Positions 28,133 through 38,000 are shown, counted from the first letter of the stretch. The stretch is 64,000 bases of DNA from Niallia sp. FSL W8-0635 (GCF_038007965.1 NZ_JBBOYD010000001.1:3140501-3204500); one strand, 5' to 3'. The notes: generated by a model not told the origin, from the sequence alone. A program made the numbers and translations.

Positions 28133-28897
28133 TTAGTTATTATCATTTGATGAATCACTATTATCCAAAATTCTTATCTTTTCTAGTCTTTCTAAATAGC
28201 GTCTGTTCGGTTTTTCTTCTATCTCCTCTAGATGATTTTCTTCTTCCTCATTCATTTTATTTGCATGTAATTCCTCTAAGAAAGCTTCAATCGAGTTTTC
28301 CCTTACAACCACGTTATCATTTTTCCAATAATCCTCTTTAGGAGGGGATCCTATTGGATCAAATTTAGCATAGGACCATTCCTTTGCCTCATCTTGCTTA
28401 GTTAAGTCTTCTGTTTCTTGTAGAATAATGAGATCTTCAGAGCCTTCGTTCCATTTTTCAGGAAAATCTACTTGCGAATCTATTTTTTCTTCTTCTATTG
28501 CCTCTATTGGATTGGAAGTTTTGTTGTCCTCCTTCTCTAATGAAGGCTCGCTCTTTGCAGTAATTATTACTTCCTCATCTTCATCTAATCCCGCTTTGTA
28601 CTTATTCATGTCTTTTGCTGTAAAAGTTGTAATATATTCACTATGTATTTCCTCTTTAAAGAAAAAAGGCGAGTTTTTCTTCAGAAATAAAGGCAAAAGC
28701 AAGACCAAAAGCATGAGACTACCTAGGCTTAAAATAAAATTCTCATATAAATATTGTATAGCTAAACCAATATTCGAAAGCACAAAGGCCAAGATTACAA
28801 TCATTACTCTTCCCTTCATAGTCATACTAGAAGGAAAAATAACAAAAACTAATGTAATAATTAACAAACAAACGATAGAAATTAATAATACTTGCAT
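28133..28897 (-). CDS. Unknown membrane protein with acidic tail, first gene of the pil operon
   Basis: 254 residues; family not recognised. Two to three transmembrane helices occupy ~1-72 (LLISIVCLLIITLVFVIFP, VMIVILAFVLSNIGLAI, LGSLMLLVLLLPLFL). The rest is charged and Glu/Asp/Lys-rich, probably cytosolic and partly disordered. It is the promoter-proximal minus-strand gene, about 200 bp from the divergent prepilin genes, and 71 bp upstream of the VanW-like gene. By position it may be a pilus accessory or regulatory factor. GTGGTGAT is the only ribosome binding site seen. Confidence 0.6.
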   Translation of the reverse strand: MQVLLISIVCLLIITLVFVIFPSSMTMKGRVMIVILAFVLSNIGLAIQYLYENFILSLGSLMLLVLLLPLFLKKNSPFFFKEEIHSEYITTFTAKDMNKYKAGLDEDEEVIITAKSEPSLEKEDNKTSNPIEAIEEEKIDSQVDFPEKWNEGSEDLIILQETEDLTKQDEAKEWSYAKFDPIGSPPKEDYWKNDNVVVRENSIEAFLEELHANKMNEEEENHLEEIEEKPNRRYLERLEKIRILDNSDSSNDNN

Positions 28898-29104
28898 TTA
28901 GCATCACCACTATTCTAAATAGTAAGAACAAACTAGATATCATCTATTTTTTAATGCATTTAGACCTATAAATTTTCGTTTTTCTTATCTTATGTATTGT
29001 ATAATAGAATCAATTATTTTAAAAGAATAGGCAAATAGTTTTACCTGATTATTTTTAACTATTCTTATTTGTTTACATTCTCATTTACGAGCGGAGGCAA
29101 AAAC
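28898..29104. promoter_or_regulatory. Divergent promoter region of the pilus locus
   Basis: 207 bp between the minus-strand pil operon and the plus-strand prepilin genes. A plus-strand TATAAT at 29000-29005 is a good -10 for the prepilins; the -35 is weak (T-rich, about 28977-28982). No clear minus-strand promoter and no obvious ComK-type AAAA-N5-TTTT site were found. Confidence 0.45.
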
Positions 29105-29572
29105 ATGCCCTTTAAGCATTTCATTCAAAATGATAAAGGAATCTCCTTAATAGAAATTTTAGTTTCCATTGTATTATTAGGTATTCTCATCACATCCTTT
29201 CTCACTTTCTTTCCCCAAGTATCTTCCTTTAATCAGAAGACTGATGAAAGATTAACAAGTGTTACAATAGCAAAAAGTTGGTTAGTCCAAGCACAAAATA
29301 GTGAGAGTACCTTATATAAACAATTAATTAAATTAGCAGAAAACCCCAGCACTACTATTAACACAGGCGATTTACCTTTAACCAATATAAAAAGAAATTC
29401 AGACTCTATAGAATTAATCTTTAAAGAAAATAACTATTTTATTCATCTTTATCTATTTCATCAACAGAAAATACTACAGGGAGCGAATACCCTTTATAAA
29501 ATTCGGGTTGATGTGTTTGATAATCAAAATAAATTAAACAGCAATATTTACGGTTATATAACGAAAAAATAA
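29105..29572 (+). CDS. Minor prepilin (type IV pilin/pseudopilin-like)
   Basis: 155 residues from the ATG at 29105, chosen because GGAGG stands at the right distance and the leader then has a normal length. The upstream in-frame Met (29069) has no such site. The prepilin signal QNDKG-ISLIEILVSIVLLGILI has cleavage after Gly12 and Glu at +5 (E17). The head is about 120 residues without cysteines. First of three plus-strand prepilin genes; likely a PilV/GspI-type minor subunit, inferred from order and size. Confidence 0.85.
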   Translation: MPFKHFIQNDKGISLIEILVSIVLLGILITSFLTFFPQVSSFNQKTDERLTSVTIAKSWLVQAQNSESTLYKQLIKLAENPSTTINTGDLPLTNIKRNSDSIELIFKENNYFIHLYLFHQQKILQGANTLYKIRVDVFDNQNKLNSNIYGYITKK

Positions 29573-29585
29573 AGGGAGAAAAAAG

Positions 29586-30047
29586 ATGAAGATTCGCAAT
29601 GAAAGAGGACTTACTTTAATTGAATTACTCGTTTCTCTTGTACTTGGTTCGATTGTGTTAGTCCTTATCTATCAATTCTTTTTTCAAGGAATACACTTTT
29701 CGAAAGTAGTCAACGATAAAACATTATTACAGCAAGAAGCAAACAATATGGTTTTAAGTTTAACAAAGATTCACCAAACCTCAGATTCCTATTCTATTAA
29801 TTTTGATCAAAATCCAAATGCGACATTTATTACGGTGAATGGGAAGCAAAGAATTACATTTATGAATGAAAATTTCCGATATAATTTGATGAAAAGTACA
29901 GCAAATGGAACCAATACATCTTATCTACCTAATTCGTTTACCGTGAGTCCACTAAAAGAAGATGTTATCTTGACAATAAAAATTTCTAGTATAGATAAAG
30001 AAAACCAATACTATCAAACAACTGTAACTTTATCCCGTTTAAAATAG
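29586..30047 (+). CDS. Minor prepilin (PilW/GspJ-like by position)
   Basis: 153 residues. The short leader MKIRNERG ends at Gly8, followed by LTLIELLVSLVLGSIVLVLIYQFFF with Glu at +5 (E13). AAGGGAGAA precedes the ATG. It starts 13 bp after the previous prepilin stop. The head is polar, without cysteines. Assignment to a particular minor-pilin class rests on order only. Confidence 0.85.
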   Translation: MKIRNERGLTLIELLVSLVLGSIVLVLIYQFFFQGIHFSKVVNDKTLLQQEANNMVLSLTKIHQTSDSYSINFDQNPNATFITVNGKQRITFMNENFRYNLMKSTANGTNTSYLPNSFTVSPLKEDVILTIKISSIDKENQYYQTTVTLSRLK

Positions 30048-30065
30048 AAAGGAGGGCCTTCTGCA

Positions 30066-31748
30066 TTGCACTATTTTAATGAAAAAGGAAATACCCTTGT
30101 ACTTATCCTAGCGCTAATATCCGTTTTTAGTATTCTTTATATTTCGATAGTTGGAGTATCCATAACCAATTCTAAACAGATCACCATAACAGAAGATAAT
30201 TCTCAGGCCGTCGCTCTTGCAGAGATGGGAATCACTTATTACAAAACTGCCTTATATAATAAAAGCACTGAAGTAAAAGCTAATACCACTTTTAAGGATG
30301 CGGTAAACCAGGCAATTACGAAAGAAATAAGTAACACATACGGGAAGATTACTGCTAGTAATAAAGCATCTACAGAAACAGAAATCAATAAAACAGCCTA
30401 TTTTAGTAAATTATCAGCTATTGCTTCCAATCAATATATGGCAAAAATTAATACTGAACTAGAAGCTACAAATCGTACCTTTTTTCAATCCATAACTGTT
30501 CCTGTTGATACTACTTCGTCGAATTCTTTTATGATTTCAAATGTAAAGCAATCCAGTAATCAAGATGGAATCACCTATACATTTGACAGCAAAGGGATTA
30601 ATGGAAATAAAGAAATAACGTTATCGTCAGTCTTTACCATTCCGATAAAACTAGATCCCATTGTGTTAGAAGCAGAAGCTAGTAGTGGTACTGGGGACGG
30701 GACAACCGAAGGAAATACTGGCTCCTCAGATAACCAATCCATTGCACAAACCGGGTTGACTGGAAATGATATTATAGACCCTGGAACATTAACATCCTGT
30801 GTGAGTCCTATTCCAGATAATTATCGGTTTTCAAGCAACTGTCAATATAATGGCAATACTACCATTTCAAAAAATACAGATATCATAAATGCCATTTTAA
30901 AAACAAATGGAGCATTAACCATTGCTTCTAATATCAACCAATTTGCTAATTCTACTATTTACACAACCAATGATTTAACCGTAACAGGGAATATGAATGG
31001 AATTTCTACGATAAATATTCACGTAGGAGGAGATGCTAAATTTAATAATTTAAACAGTAACGTCAACAATTCCATTATTGAAATCGCAAAGAACGGAAAC
31101 TTTGAAAATATTAGCACTAATAATTCCTCTTTATACGTAGGCGGTAATGTTACTTTCCAGAACGGAAATAGCTTCTTAAACACAAAATTAGAGGTAGAAG
31201 GTAATTATTTAAGCAAAAATTGGAATAATACCAGTGATAGTATTATTTCAATTGGGGGTACCGCAGAGATTGATAATATTAATAGTTCCTTTCGTAACAC
31301 AGTCCTTTCCATAAAAGGTACAACTACTATCAATAACATTAATAATCCTGGAGATAATAGTATAATCAGTATTTTAGGAAATGCTAGCATCTCAGTTATA
31401 AATAATCCATCAAAGACAGCTATTTATATTGGCGGTGATGGTACAATTAAGGATATTAATATGGGGAATGATTCTAAAATCTGTGTGAGAGGTACTTTGG
31501 ATATTACTGGACACTTCAACCAGAATGGAAATGGAAAAGTATATGCATCAAAATTGACGGCAAATACAGCTAGAAACCATGGGAGTAAAATTGATACAAA
31601 TGCAAATAATTTTACAGCAAATTGCAATAGTGGCTTTCCAGATGGAAATGGTGGAGGAAGTCAAACTCCAGAAACGGTTTACATACCGTCCATCGCCAAT
31701 GATTTGCGAGTAGAGGATAGTAAAATTAGTGTAGATTATCATTATTAA
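30066..31748 (+). CDS. Large GspK/PilX-like prepilin with predicted beta-solenoid; candidate pilus-tip protein
   Basis: 560 residues, starting at TTG (30066-30068) behind AGGAGGG. The prepilin-like leader MHYFNEKG is followed by NTLVLILALISVFSILYISIVG, with Leu rather than Glu at +5, as in GspK/PilX-type tip subunits. After an N-terminal domain (~45-210), a Gly/Ser/Thr linker and a cysteine pair (TSCVSPIPDNYRFSSNC), residues ~270-490 are a chain of short Asn/Ile-rich beta repeats with recurring IxVGGDAxFxNLN-like and ISIGGTAEIDNIN-like rungs, typical of a right-handed beta-helix. No family is recognised for that part. A tip-adhesin role is inferred. Confidence 0.8.
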   Translation: MHYFNEKGNTLVLILALISVFSILYISIVGVSITNSKQITITEDNSQAVALAEMGITYYKTALYNKSTEVKANTTFKDAVNQAITKEISNTYGKITASNKASTETEINKTAYFSKLSAIASNQYMAKINTELEATNRTFFQSITVPVDTTSSNSFMISNVKQSSNQDGITYTFDSKGINGNKEITLSSVFTIPIKLDPIVLEAEASSGTGDGTTEGNTGSSDNQSIAQTGLTGNDIIDPGTLTSCVSPIPDNYRFSSNCQYNGNTTISKNTDIINAILKTNGALTIASNINQFANSTIYTTNDLTVTGNMNGISTINIHVGGDAKFNNLNSNVNNSIIEIAKNGNFENISTNNSSLYVGGNVTFQNGNSFLNTKLEVEGNYLSKNWNNTSDSIISIGGTAEIDNINSSFRNTVLSIKGTTTINNINNPGDNSIISILGNASISVINNPSKTAIYIGGDGTIKDINMGNDSKICVRGTLDITGHFNQNGNGKVYASKLTANTARNHGSKIDTNANNFTANCNSGFPDGNGGGSQTPETVYIPSIANDLRVEDSKISVDYHY

Positions 31749-31788
31749 TTGACTACTCCCACAAGTTAGTATAACTTTAAATAAAAAG

Positions 31789-31831
31789 AAAACAGGAAGA
31801 GTGGATTATTTTCATACATTCTTCCTGTTTT
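31789..31831. terminator. Terminator between the prepilin genes and the GGDEF gene
   Basis: 12-bp stem AAAACAGGAAGA (31789-31800) with TCTTCCTGTTTT (31820-31831), T-tract on the plus strand and A/T-rich on the other side. It serves the convergent plus-strand prepilins and the minus-strand cyclase. Confidence 0.88.
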
Positions 31832-31834
31832 TTA

Positions 31835-33550
31835 TCATTTCACATAGCTTCCAACACGATTACGCCCTGCTCTTTTCGCCCCTACATATAATGCTCTATC
31901 TGCATGACGAATTAACGCTAATGACTCATCGGCATCTTCAGGTGCATATGCAAGTCCTAGAGAAGCTGTGATATTTACACTTTTTATTTTTTGACGATCA
32001 TCTATATTTTGTTGAATAACAAATGGTCTAGATGCAATCATCTTACGTATAAACTCAGCTAAATCGAGTGCTTCTGTCTTCGATACATTGGTCAATAGAA
32101 TGACAAATTCCTCCCCGCCATATCTAGCAACAACTCCATGAGCACCAATAATATTTTCAATTCTTTTAGCGAAAGCTTTTAAAATCTCATTACCAGCTTG
32201 ATGACCATATAGATCATTTACCGATTTAAAATGGTCTATATCTAACATGATAAGAGCAAGATTGTCTAATTTATTCTCCTTAAGTTCCATAAACTGGTCA
32301 CTTAATATTTTTTCGAAATAGCGGTAATTATAAAGCTTTGTTAATGCACATTTCTCACTATTTTCCTTCGTTTGCTCAAAGTACTTGGCATTTTCTAACG
32401 CAATTGCAAATTGGGTACATAAAAGGTCCAATACCATCAATTTTATGTTAACAAATGCCTTCTTTTGTTTATTCCCCAGTAGTAATACACCGATCACTTT
32501 ATTATTCTTAATAAGAGGCACACATAATACACTTTGAATCCCATTAGGCATATAGCCCTTATTGACCTTTTTCCAATCTTGTTCGGAATGATATACACAT
32601 AGTTTCTTCGAGGCCAATACTCTGCCACTTATCCCTTCATTTTCCTGCAGTATATCAGAAAATATAGGTAGCTTTTCCTGTTGTTCCACCCGTGAAATCA
32701 TTTCTAATTGATTGTTGAAATTTACTTGATGGATAAACACAAAATCAACTTTAAATAATTCATATAGCTTTTCAATGAAAAAATCAACTGTTTCATTCAC
32801 ATACAAATTTTGAGAAAGTTGATGACCAATTTCTGCGGTTTTTCTTAAATAATCATTGGCTGTTTGACTGGAATGGTATAGCTTTAAAATAAGGGATAGA
32901 GTTATAAATGGAACACCTATCAATATTAAGGCAGCAAGTCCAATATATTCGTACATAATATATACTGCAATGCCCACTGGATATGTGATAATAGTTGTGA
33001 AAATTTCCCATACTAAATCTTTTGTAATAAATCGTTGCTTTCTTTTGTACACAAAACGATCAATCAGATATATACCCAAAGTATTTAGTAACAGATAGGA
33101 AAGAAGATAGAGGCTTATCAAAATAAAAGAGTTTAGATCAAAGGCTAAATCAAATCCATGTTTCCCGCCAAGAAGATAGTAAATAATCCCACTAAAAAAG
33201 GAGACAAGGAAAAACATGGTCGAATTCATAGGCAAACGAAAAAGTGTATTTCTATCTAACTTTGCTTGATATAATACTGCCAATAACGCAATTTGAACAA
33301 GAATGATTTCGATAAATAATCCAAATATTAAAAAAACAGATAATGTCGCCCATTGTAAGAAAAATACCGGGGTTCCATTGATAATCATTGGCATACTAGC
33401 AACAACTGTCATAAATACTAAAAATGAAAAAATCTCCCATTCATTGCCACGAATTTGTGGTGGGTACGTGTTATAAGAGAACCATAACCCCAAAGAGAGA
33501 ATAAGTATCCAAACTGTCCAAATTATTTTTTTATCGCTTGGTTTAACCAT
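31835..33550 (-). CDS. Membrane GAF-GGDEF diguanylate cyclase
   Basis: 571 residues from the ATG at 33548-33550 behind AAAGGGGTGA; the upstream ATG at 33583 precedes that site. About eight transmembrane segments fill ~1-225, a GAF domain lies at ~240-385 (FKVDFVFIHQV, GISGRVLASKK) and a GGDEF domain at ~400-565. The active-site motif is RYGGEEF, an active-type variant, with the LDIDHFKSVNDLYGH signature intact. The inhibitory RxxD site before GGEEF is absent (GAHG instead). Predicted to make cyclic di-GMP. The neighbouring pilB has an MshEN-like domain. The GAF ligand is unknown. Confidence 0.92.
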   Translation of the reverse strand: MVKPSDKKIIWTVWILILSLGLWFSYNTYPPQIRGNEWEIFSFLVFMTVVASMPMIINGTPVFFLQWATLSVFLIFGLFIEIILVQIALLAVLYQAKLDRNTLFRLPMNSTMFFLVSFFSGIIYYLLGGKHGFDLAFDLNSFILISLYLLSYLLLNTLGIYLIDRFVYKRKQRFITKDLVWEIFTTIITYPVGIAVYIMYEYIGLAALILIGVPFITLSLILKLYHSSQTANDYLRKTAEIGHQLSQNLYVNETVDFFIEKLYELFKVDFVFIHQVNFNNQLEMISRVEQQEKLPIFSDILQENEGISGRVLASKKLCVYHSEQDWKKVNKGYMPNGIQSVLCVPLIKNNKVIGVLLLGNKQKKAFVNIKLMVLDLLCTQFAIALENAKYFEQTKENSEKCALTKLYNYRYFEKILSDQFMELKENKLDNLALIMLDIDHFKSVNDLYGHQAGNEILKAFAKRIENIIGAHGVVARYGGEEFVILLTNVSKTEALDLAEFIRKMIASRPFVIQQNIDDRQKIKSVNITASLGLAYAPEDADESLALIRHADRALYVGAKRAGRNRVGSYVK

Positions 33551-33744
33551 TCTCTCACCCCTTTCTTTATACCAAATTCCCATCTTCTAAATCTCATATT
33601 TGATTCAAAACAACTATCTAATTTTAATTTTTTATTATAAAAGAGAATATTTTACCATTTTCTTAAAATTCCCACATTTCAAACCTAATAAATATATACT
33701 ACCCTTTTCTTTCCTAATAATCTATATATTTTTTTGTGAAATAG

Positions 33745-35046
33745 TTATTTCTTGAAATTATTCCAAAATGTCTTTACTTCGGAAATAAAATACAACGATC
33801 CTGTTATAAGTAACATTTCATCCGCTTTACTATTTTCTAATTGATATAGGATGGTTTTTCTCCAATCGCTGCTTTGCTCCTTCAACGGATGATTACTTTC
33901 TTCATATAACATACTACTGCCTGCCGCTCTTGGGAAATCAAATGTTACAAAGCTTATCGCTGTTGCAACTTGATCTAGTTTATGTATCATTTTATCTGTT
34001 TTTTTATCAGAAAGTGCTGCAAAAACAATCTTTTTCTTCTTATCTTTATAACGATTGACTAACACATCTACTAATGCTTCTATCCCTTCTTCATTATGGG
34101 CACCATCTACTACTACTAAAGGATTTTCAGAAATAATCTCAAAACGGCCTGGCCATTTGGACAGCAATAAGCCCTTTCGAATACTATCATCATTAATAGA
34201 TACATATGTCTCCCGTAATAGCTGAGCACCTATAACTGCTAAAGAAGCATTTTCTACTTGGTGCCTACCAAACATAGTAATCTGCAAATTTATCCAAGTA
34301 GAAAAGGAAGACTTTAAACTGAAACATTCAACGGAGGATTCTGTATAATATTCATCGATGGCAAAATCCTTATCTAATAAATAGATTGGAGCTCCCATTT
34401 CATATGCTTGTTTGACAATTACATCTCGTGCATCTTTTTGTTTAACAGCCGCAATTATCGGTACTTCCTTTTTAATAATTCCTGCTTTCTCAAATGCAAT
34501 TTGTGCATATGTATCACCCAAAATTGCTGTATGGTCTAAGCCAATACTTGTAATAATCGATAGTAAAGGAGTGATAATATTAGTTGAATCATATCGACCG
34601 CCTAATCCTACCTCATAAATAACGATATCCATTGTATTCATATAAGCAAAATAGTAGAAGGACATTGCCGTTATAATTTCAAATTCTGTTGGTCCACCAA
34701 TCTCCATTTTATCCATTTCTTCAACAATCGGATATAGTTTATTCGCTAATGCTAGAATTTCTTCATCACTAATTGGATTGCCGTTTACACTTATTCTTTC
34801 ATTAAATTGTTCTATGTAGGGAGATGTAAAGGTTCCTACTGTTAATCCTGCTTGTTGTAGAATATTTCTTAAATAAGTAACGGTAGATCCCTTCCCATTA
34901 GTTCCACCGATATGAACCGTTTTTATCTGTTTTTCTGGATGATTTAGCTTTTCCATCATCATTTCCATTCTTGATAACCCAGGTTTTATACCAAAACGCA
35001 AACGTGAATGAATCCAATTTAGTGCTTCTTCATAGCTATGAAACAT
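33745..35046 (-). CDS. folC: Folylpolyglutamate synthase/dihydrofolate synthase
   Basis: 433 residues, Mur-ligase fold. P-loop GGTNGKGSTVTYL at ~47-59; later motifs NPLVVVDGAHNEEGIEAL and the folate-site region FTSPYIEQFNERI. It adds glutamate to dihydropteroate and tetrahydrofolates. Located 256 bp downstream of valS in the same direction, as in B. subtilis, where comC follows directly; here the pilus locus and a cyclase follow. Confidence 0.97.
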   Translation of the reverse strand: MFHSYEEALNWIHSRLRFGIKPGLSRMEMMMEKLNHPEKQIKTVHIGGTNGKGSTVTYLRNILQQAGLTVGTFTSPYIEQFNERISVNGNPISDEEILALANKLYPIVEEMDKMEIGGPTEFEIITAMSFYYFAYMNTMDIVIYEVGLGGRYDSTNIITPLLSIITSIGLDHTAILGDTYAQIAFEKAGIIKKEVPIIAAVKQKDARDVIVKQAYEMGAPIYLLDKDFAIDEYYTESSVECFSLKSSFSTWINLQITMFGRHQVENASLAVIGAQLLRETYVSINDDSIRKGLLLSKWPGRFEIISENPLVVVDGAHNEEGIEALVDVLVNRYKDKKKKIVFAALSDKKTDKMIHKLDQVATAISFVTFDFPRAAGSSMLYEESNHPLKEQSSDWRKTILYQLENSKADEMLLITGSLYFISEVKTFWNNFKK

Positions 35047-35302
35047 CCCTACACCCTCTTTTAATTTTAATTCTTATCTATAACAGCATTTATTTTAAGA
35101 CAATACACATAAAGAGTATATAACAAAGTACTATTTAGCAGACTAAATACACAAAAAATCCTACTGGAAATACGAGACAGTCGAGGCCCGATAGTAAGCG
35201 CTGGTATTCAAGTCTGCGGCTTTAAAAGTAATCCGTTGTTGAATAGAAGAAGGGTGCCTCAAAGGTTTTGATAGTGGAGACACCCCTCGTTCTACTATGA
35301 AA
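35047..35302. other. valS-folC intergenic region
   Basis: 256 bp. The valS terminator is at 35252-35285. The stretch at about 35160-35225 is noticeably less AT-rich than its surroundings, but I recognise no feature in it. Confidence 0.5.
35252..35285 (-). terminator. Terminator downstream of valS
   Basis: On the minus strand GGGTGTCTC pairs with GAGGCACCC (one G-U pair), extended by AGG/CCT, then TTCTTCT. Confidence 0.8.
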
Positions 35303-37948
35303 TTAACCTTTTAGTTCGTTTATACGTGCTTCTACTGCTGCACGCTTTTCTAAATAGTCTTTTTCTTTTGCTCTTTCCTCGTTAATTACCTTTTCTGGCG
35401 CTTTTTTTACAAAGCCTTCATTGCCTAATTTCTTTTGAACCCGTTCTACTTCTTTATTCCATTTCTCTAACTCTTTATTTAATCGAGCTATTTCTTCTTC
35501 CATGTTGATTAATCCTTCTAATGGAAGAATAATTTCAACACCAGTTACAACTGCAGTCATCGCTTTATCTGGAACAGCAATTTCTGTATCAATGCTTAAT
35601 GTTTCTGGATTACAGAAGCGTTCAATAAATGATTGATTTTCTAGAAGAGTTGCTTTTACCTCTTCATCCTTCGCTTTTAATAAAATGCTGATTTTCTTAC
35701 TCATTGGTGTATTAACTTCCGCGCGACTATTACGTACAGAGCGGATAATCTCAACAAGTAATTTCATATCATTAGCAGCTTTTTCATCTGTGAATGCAGA
35801 ATTTACCTCTGGCCATTTCGCGATGGTAATAGATTCTCCAGCATGAGGTAAGTTTTGCCAAATTTCTTCTGTAATGAATGGCATAAATGGATGTAATAAT
35901 CGCATTGTATTATCTAATACATAAGCTAAAATGGAACGAGTTGTTAGCTTAGCCGCTTCATCCTCTCCGTACAGTGGAAGCTTCGCCATTTCAATATACC
36001 AGTCACAGAAATCATCCCATATAAAGTTATAAAGAACTCTTCCTACTTCACCGAATTCATAGCGATCTGATAAACGTGTTACTGTTTCAATCGTCTCATT
36101 CAGTCTAGTTAAAATCCATTTATCAGCAACTGATTTTTCTCCAGTTAAATCAATCTGTTCATAAGTTAATCCATCCATATTCATTAACGCAAAACGAGAA
36201 GCGTTCCAAATTTTATTGGCAAAGTTCCAAGTTGATTCTACCTTTTCTATACTGAATCGTAGATCTTGACCTGGAGAGCTTCCAGTAGATAAGAAGTAAC
36301 GTAAGGAATCTGCACCATACTTAGCAATAACATCCATTGGGTCTACTCCATTACCTAATGATTTACTCATTTTACGACCTTGCTCATCGCGAACGAGCCC
36401 GTGGATTAATACATCCTTAAATGGTCTTTCTCCAGTAAATTCTACTCCTTGGAAAATCATGCGAGATACCCAGAAGAAAATAATGTCATAACCAGTTACT
36501 AATGCAGCAGTCGGATAATAACGTTTATAGTCCTCTGCCTCTGTATTCGGCCAATCTAATGTTGAAAATGGCCATAACGCTGAACTAAACCATGTATCTA
36601 GAACATCTGTATCTTGTTCCCAATTTTCAATATCTGCTGGCGCTTCATGGTTTACATAAACTTCGCCTGTTTCTTTATGATACCAAGCAGGAATGCGATG
36701 CCCCCACCAAAGCTGACGAGAAATACACCAATCACGAATATTTTCCATCCAGCGCATATATGTGTTCTCAAAACGATTTGGTACAAAGTTTACTTTTTCT
36801 TCCTCTTTACCTTGTAATCCAATTGCTTCATCAGCCAATGGCTGCATTTTAACAAACCATTGGGTAGATAAATATGGTTCTACTACTGCACCGCTTCGCT
36901 CTGAGTGTCCAACGGAATGCATATGTTCTTCAATTTTAAATAGTACGCCCATTTCCTGTAAATCTTTTACGATTTGCTTACGGCACTCGAAACGGTCCAT
37001 ACCTTCATATTTACCAGCACGCTCATTCATTGTACCGTCTTCATTCATTACTAAAATTCTCTCTAAATTATGACGGTTTCCAACTTCAAAATCGTTCGGG
37101 TCATGTGCAGGAGTCATTTTAACAGCACCTGAACCAAAATCCATTTCAACGTAGTCATCAGCAACAATTGGAATCTCTCTGCCTACGATTGGGAGAATTA
37201 CTTTTTTACCAATTAAATGCTGGTATCTCTCATCTTTCGGATGAACGGCAACACCTGAATCGCCTAACATTGTTTCTGGACGAGTTGTTGCTACTTCAAT
37301 ATAGCCAGATCCATCTGCTAAAGGATATTTCATATGATAGAATGCACCTTGTACATCCTTATAGATTACCTCAATATCAGAGAGCGCTGTTTTGGTAGCC
37401 GGGTCCCAGTTAATAATATATTCTCCGCGATAGATAAGCCCTTTATTGTATAAAGAAACAAAAACCTCACGGACTGCTTTGGATAGCCCTTCATCTAATG
37501 TGAATCTTTCACGAGAATAATCTAATCCTAGACCTAATTTAGACCATTGAGCACGGATATGACTCGCATATTCCTCTTTCCATTTCCATGTTTCTTCAAC
37601 AAACTTTTCACGACCAAGATCGTATCTGCTAATCTTTTGGGCACGAAGCTTTTCTTCAACCTTTGCTTGCGTTGCGATACCAGCATGGTCCATTCCAGGA
37701 AGCCAAAGTACATCGTAGCCTTGCATTCTTTTCATTCTTGTTAAAATATCTTGTAGTGTTGTATCCCATGCATGCCCTAGATGCAATTTACCTGTTACAT
37801 TTGGTGGTGGGATTACAATCGTATATGGCTGTTTTCCTTCATCCGGCTTAGCCTCAAAAAACTTTCCTTCTAACCACCAATCATAGCGACCCTTTTCAAT
37901 ACTTGCTGGATCATACTTTGTCGGCATGGAGATTTCTTTCATTTCCAT
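35303..37948 (-). CDS. valS: Valyl-tRNA synthetase
   Basis: 881 residues, full length for a class Ia ValRS. HIGH-type motif GKLHLGHAW (~53-61), KMSKS in [11 protein letters not shown], a CP1 editing domain between them, anticodon-binding domain (~610-740) and C-terminal coiled coil (~815-880). Charges tRNA-Val and edits mischarged threonine. Controlled by the T-box leader at 38001-38240. Confidence 0.98.
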   Translation of the reverse strand: MEMKEISMPTKYDPASIEKGRYDWWLEGKFFEAKPDEGKQPYTIVIPPPNVTGKLHLGHAWDTTLQDILTRMKRMQGYDVLWLPGMDHAGIATQAKVEEKLRAQKISRYDLGREKFVEETWKWKEEYASHIRAQWSKLGLGLDYSRERFTLDEGLSKAVREVFVSLYNKGLIYRGEYIINWDPATKTALSDIEVIYKDVQGAFYHMKYPLADGSGYIEVATTRPETMLGDSGVAVHPKDERYQHLIGKKVILPIVGREIPIVADDYVEMDFGSGAVKMTPAHDPNDFEVGNRHNLERILVMNEDGTMNERAGKYEGMDRFECRKQIVKDLQEMGVLFKIEEHMHSVGHSERSGAVVEPYLSTQWFVKMQPLADEAIGLQGKEEEKVNFVPNRFENTYMRWMENIRDWCISRQLWWGHRIPAWYHKETGEVYVNHEAPADIENWEQDTDVLDTWFSSALWPFSTLDWPNTEAEDYKRYYPTAALVTGYDIIFFWVSRMIFQGVEFTGERPFKDVLIHGLVRDEQGRKMSKSLGNGVDPMDVIAKYGADSLRYFLSTGSSPGQDLRFSIEKVESTWNFANKIWNASRFALMNMDGLTYEQIDLTGEKSVADKWILTRLNETIETVTRLSDRYEFGEVGRVLYNFIWDDFCDWYIEMAKLPLYGEDEAAKLTTRSILAYVLDNTMRLLHPFMPFITEEIWQNLPHAGESITIAKWPEVNSAFTDEKAANDMKLLVEIIRSVRNSRAEVNTPMSKKISILLKAKDEEVKATLLENQSFIERFCNPETLSIDTEIAVPDKAMTAVVTGVEIILPLEGLINMEEEIARLNKELEKWNKEVERVQKKLGNEGFVKKAPEKVINEERAKEKDYLEKRAAVEARINELKG

Positions 37949-38000
37949 CCTAATTTCCTCCTAATCCTGTCCTTTGTACTTTTTAAAGCAAATAAAAAAA

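Noticed and set aside
28898..29104. ComK box in the divergent pilus promoter region
   Set aside because: No AAAA-N5-TTTT pair at proper spacing was found, so competence control cannot be claimed from sequence.
36592..37073. Several plus-strand ORFs opposite valS
   Set aside because: Shadows of a full-length valyl-tRNA synthetase; no start signals.
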